From Aliivibrio salmonicida LFI1238 (GTDB lineage Bacteria > Pseudomonadota > Gammaproteobacteria > Enterobacterales > Vibrionaceae): a stretch of 64,000 bases of DNA. A program made the position numbers and the translations under genes. The stretch spans positions 744,001-808,000 of the forward strand of contig NC_011313.1 of assembly GCF_000196495.1 (NCBI RefSeq). The letters run 5' to 3'. The notes under the pieces were generated by a model that saw nothing but the letters and a program-made list of their open reading frames with translations, searched no databases and was not told the origin of the DNA. This document shows positions 62,216-64,000 of the stretch, one piece after another. The stretch's first letter is position 1. Every line of letters begins with the position of its first letter.

Positions 62216-63079
62216 ATGTTTGAGTTAAAGAAGTTTGTATCATCAATGCTTATGCCCCTACCTGGACTTCTCCTAATTGGGTTCATCGGCTTATTCATTT
62301 TATGGTTTTCAAAAAGGAAAGGATTTGCCTCTTTTTTACTGACTCTGTCTCTCGTTGGGATCTTTTTGCTGTCTTTTCAGCCAATCACAACGCCATTATT
62401 AAAATCAACGGAACGTATGTATCCCTCTTTCATCGCACCGGATGTGCCTGTTGAATATGTTCTTGTTCTTGGTAATGGCCATGTTGTAGATGATGAAATA
62501 TCGCCTATCTCTGAACTATCTCGTGCTGCAGTCATGCGATTAACTGAAGGGATCCACATCTATCGTATGTATCCTGGCGCAAAATTAATTCTTTCCGGCT
62601 ACAGTGGCGGAACGACCGTCAGCCATGCTCGTATGATGGCTCGTGTTGCACTCTCATTAGGAGTGAACAAATCTGATATTCTTCTATTAGAAAATGCTCG
62701 AGATACTCATGAGGAAGCCATTCAAACACTTAATTCGGTAGGGAACAGTAATCTTGTTCTTGTTACCTCAGCAAGCCATATGCCACGAGCAATGGAAGAG
62801 TTCCATAATTTAGGCCTAAAGCCGACACCTGCTCCAACGAACTATTTAGCACATTCAGAAATAAAACAACCTTGGGAAAAATACGCCCCTAAAGCCAAAT
62901 ACCTAGAGCAATCCGAGCGTTTCTGGTATGAACAAATGGGTCGTTGGTTTATGGATCTTAAGAACCTTTTGATTGCACAAGAAGAACAAGCACAAGCCTC
63001 TGATAAAATTGGACTTGAAGATGTTATAAATAAAGTCGATGACATTAAAAATTCATTGCCCTTATCTATCAAACGATAA
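62216..63079 (+). CDS. elyC: Envelope biogenesis factor ElyC (YdcF/SanA family)
   Basis: ElyC is an inner-membrane DUF218 protein needed for normal peptidoglycan synthesis, probably through undecaprenyl-phosphate metabolism. The product of 287 residues has two N-terminal membrane segments (residues about 12-31 and 36-56), the YVLVLGNGH motif, a conserved SGYSGG loop, and LENARDTHEEA and TSASHMPRAM blocks of the DUF218 fold. The C-terminal 40 residues extend beyond the E. coli length. It is divergent from cmoM as in other gamma-proteobacteria, with about 130 bases between. Confidence 0.9.
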   Translation: MFELKKFVSSMLMPLPGLLLIGFIGLFILWFSKRKGFASFLLTLSLVGIFLLSFQPITTPLLKSTERMYPSFIAPDVPVEYVLVLGNGHVVDDEISPISELSRAAVMRLTEGIHIYRMYPGAKLILSGYSGGTTVSHARMMARVALSLGVNKSDILLLENARDTHEEAIQTLNSVGNSNLVLVTSASHMPRAMEEFHNLGLKPTPAPTNYLAHSEIKQPWEKYAPKAKYLEQSERFWYEQMGRWFMDLKNLLIAQEEQAQASDKIGLEDVINKVDDIKNSLPLSIKR

Positions 63080-63098
63080 ATAACCTCCATTAGATAAT

Positions 63099-63139
63099 AA
63101 AAAAGCACGCCCTTTATTTAAAAAGGTTCGTGCTTTTTT
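63099..63139. terminator. Bidirectional terminator between elyC and kdsB
   Basis: AAAAAAGCACG at 63099-63109 pairs with CGTGCTTTTTT at 63129-63139 with additional inner pairing. It serves both convergent genes. Confidence 0.88.
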
Positions 63140-63158
63140 TATCTCTAAAGATAGATCA

Positions 63159-63908
63159 CTATAACGCTAAAATAGCTCGGACTTTATCTAGATCTTCTTG
63201 TGTATCAACACCTGCCGCTGGCGCTTCTTTTGCCACCGCGACATGAATTTTTTCACCGTACCAAAGTACACGTAATTGCTCTAAGCATTCTATTTTTTCA
63301 AGTACACTTGGCTGCCAATTAATGTAAGTATTAATAAATCCTGCACGGTACGCATAAATGCCGATATGACGCAACAATGGATTCGCCGTTAATGCCTCTC
63401 CTTTTGCAAAAGCATCACGGTCCCAAGGGATTGCAGCACGACTAAAGTACAACGCATACCCTTCTGCATCGGTAACCACTTTCACAGCATTAGGGTTAAA
63501 TACATCCTCTTCTTCATCAATTGTCACGGCTAATGTTGCCATTGGTGCAATTGAGTCAGCTAAATTTTTAGCTACTTGTCGAATGATACTTGGTGGAATA
63601 AGCGGTTCATCCCCTTGTACATTCACCACGATTTCATTAGAGGCTATACCACATTTATCAATGACTTCAGCTAGACGCTCAGTACCTGATTCATGATTCG
63701 GAGACGTCATGCATACATCACCACCAAACCCTTTCACTACCGCTTCAATACGAGAATCATCTGTTGCGATAATCACACGATCAGCACCAGCTTTCGATGC
63801 TTGTTCATATACCCATTGAATCATTGGCTTGCCACAAATATCAGCAAGAGGTTTACCTGGTAAACGAGTCGATTGATAACGAGCAGGGATTATGACTGTG
63901 AACGACAT
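63159..63908 (-). CDS. kdsB: 3-deoxy-manno-octulosonate cytidylyltransferase
   Basis: KdsB activates Kdo as CMP-Kdo for lipopolysaccharide inner-core synthesis. The 249-residue product has the nucleotidyl-transferase start FTVIIPARYQSTRLPGKPLADICGKPMI, VVNVQGDEP (metal-binding Asp) and the conserved HIGIYAYR block. The stop codon of ycaR lies within its start (19-base overlap), a typical ycaR-kdsB coupling. Confidence 0.96.
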   Translation of the reverse strand: MSFTVIIPARYQSTRLPGKPLADICGKPMIQWVYEQASKAGADRVIIATDDSRIEAVVKGFGGDVCMTSPNHESGTERLAEVIDKCGIASNEIVVNVQGDEPLIPPSIIRQVAKNLADSIAPMATLAVTIDEEEDVFNPNAVKVVTDAEGYALYFSRAAIPWDRDAFAKGEALTANPLLRHIGIYAYRAGFINTYINWQPSVLEKIECLEQLRVLWYGEKIHVAVAKEAPAAGVDTQEDLDKVRAILAL

Positions 63909-64000
63909 GACTCAACCTCTTCCATTGTCATACGACGAGCTTCTGGCTCGATCATCACTGGAATGCCTTCTTTAATCGGATAAGCAAGACGGTCAATTTT
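63890..64000 (-). CDS. ycaR: Trm112-family zinc-binding protein YcaR, C-terminal part (5' end beyond window)
   Basis: Reading from the right edge, the frame encodes KIDRLAYPIKEGIPVMIEPEARRMTMEEVE and ends at the TAA at 63890-63892. This matches the C-terminal half of YcaR-type (UPF0434/Trm112) proteins, normally about 60 residues and next to kdsB. The last six codons overlap the kdsB start. The zinc-binding N-terminus is outside the window. Confidence 0.9.
   Translation of the reverse strand, partial: KIDRLAYPIKEGIPVMIEPEARRMTMEEVESCRSQS

Overview
The window looks like chromosome 1 of a Vibrionaceae member, most probably Aliivibrio. The reasons are moderately AT-rich DNA, the block lolE-lolD-lolC / PilZ protein (PlzB position) / mfd / csiV, the cmoM-mukF-mukE-mukB / elyC / ycaR-kdsB block, and the hut, cus and nagE-like operons. 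The species is inferred from gene order and protein character only. Three insertion sequences and at least five decayed genes suggest a genome in active IS expansion and gene loss, which fits the fish-associated cold-water Aliivibrio I know of.

Layout. Positions 1-4.6 kb are an AT-rich accessory region. It holds a dead copy of a glycosyltransferase, a ToxR/ToxS-like membrane regulator pair whose regulator has an in-frame stop, a DUF413 (MaoP-like) gene, a small secreted protein and an IS630-family element read through a programmed-type frameshift. 4.6-9.1 kb holds a DedA protein and the pentose phosphate operon zwf-pgl-gnd. 9.2-14 kb holds an unusual three-gene set on the minus strand: a zinc-ribbon/degenerate-GGDEF protein, a processive GT2 glycosyltransferase, and an HlyD-type adaptor. 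An intact IS982-family element sits exactly between the last two. I think this is the most novel system here: a putative exopolysaccharide synthase/exporter with a non-canonical signalling subunit. 14-22.5 kb is conserved core (LolCDE, PlzB-like, Mfd, CsiV). 22.6-24.8 kb is an IS66-family element with exact ends and an 8-bp target duplication; its large transposase gene is broken. It sits at the ribosome binding site of a DsbA-like lipoprotein gene.

25-33.3 kb holds an FKBP isomerase, a methyltransferase and the histidine utilisation genes hutC, hutI, hutG, hutU, hutH. 33.4-38.5 kb holds a MATE pump broken by an 8-bp tandem duplication, a DUF2164 protein, an esterase-like protein, and a chemoreceptor whose signalling tip carries a 12-bp tandem duplication. 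38.6-45.8 kb is a copper-efflux operon: Cys-rich periplasmic protein, CusC, CusB with a fused CusF domain, CusA and a Met-rich cupredoxin. It is preceded by a near-perfect CueR-type promoter. 46-51 kb holds an acyltransferase, a hydrolase, nnrS with an NsrR-like operator, and a GlcNAc-type PTS transporter preceded by a 13-bp perfect inverted repeat. 51-64 kb holds a two-component system with a frameshifted kinase, a J-domain protein, the MukBEF condensin operon with cmoM, elyC, kdsB and the end of ycaR.

No rRNA, tRNA or CRISPR array was recognised. Gene starts were moved downstream of the longest reading frame where a better ATG with Shine-Dalgarno or family alignment exists.
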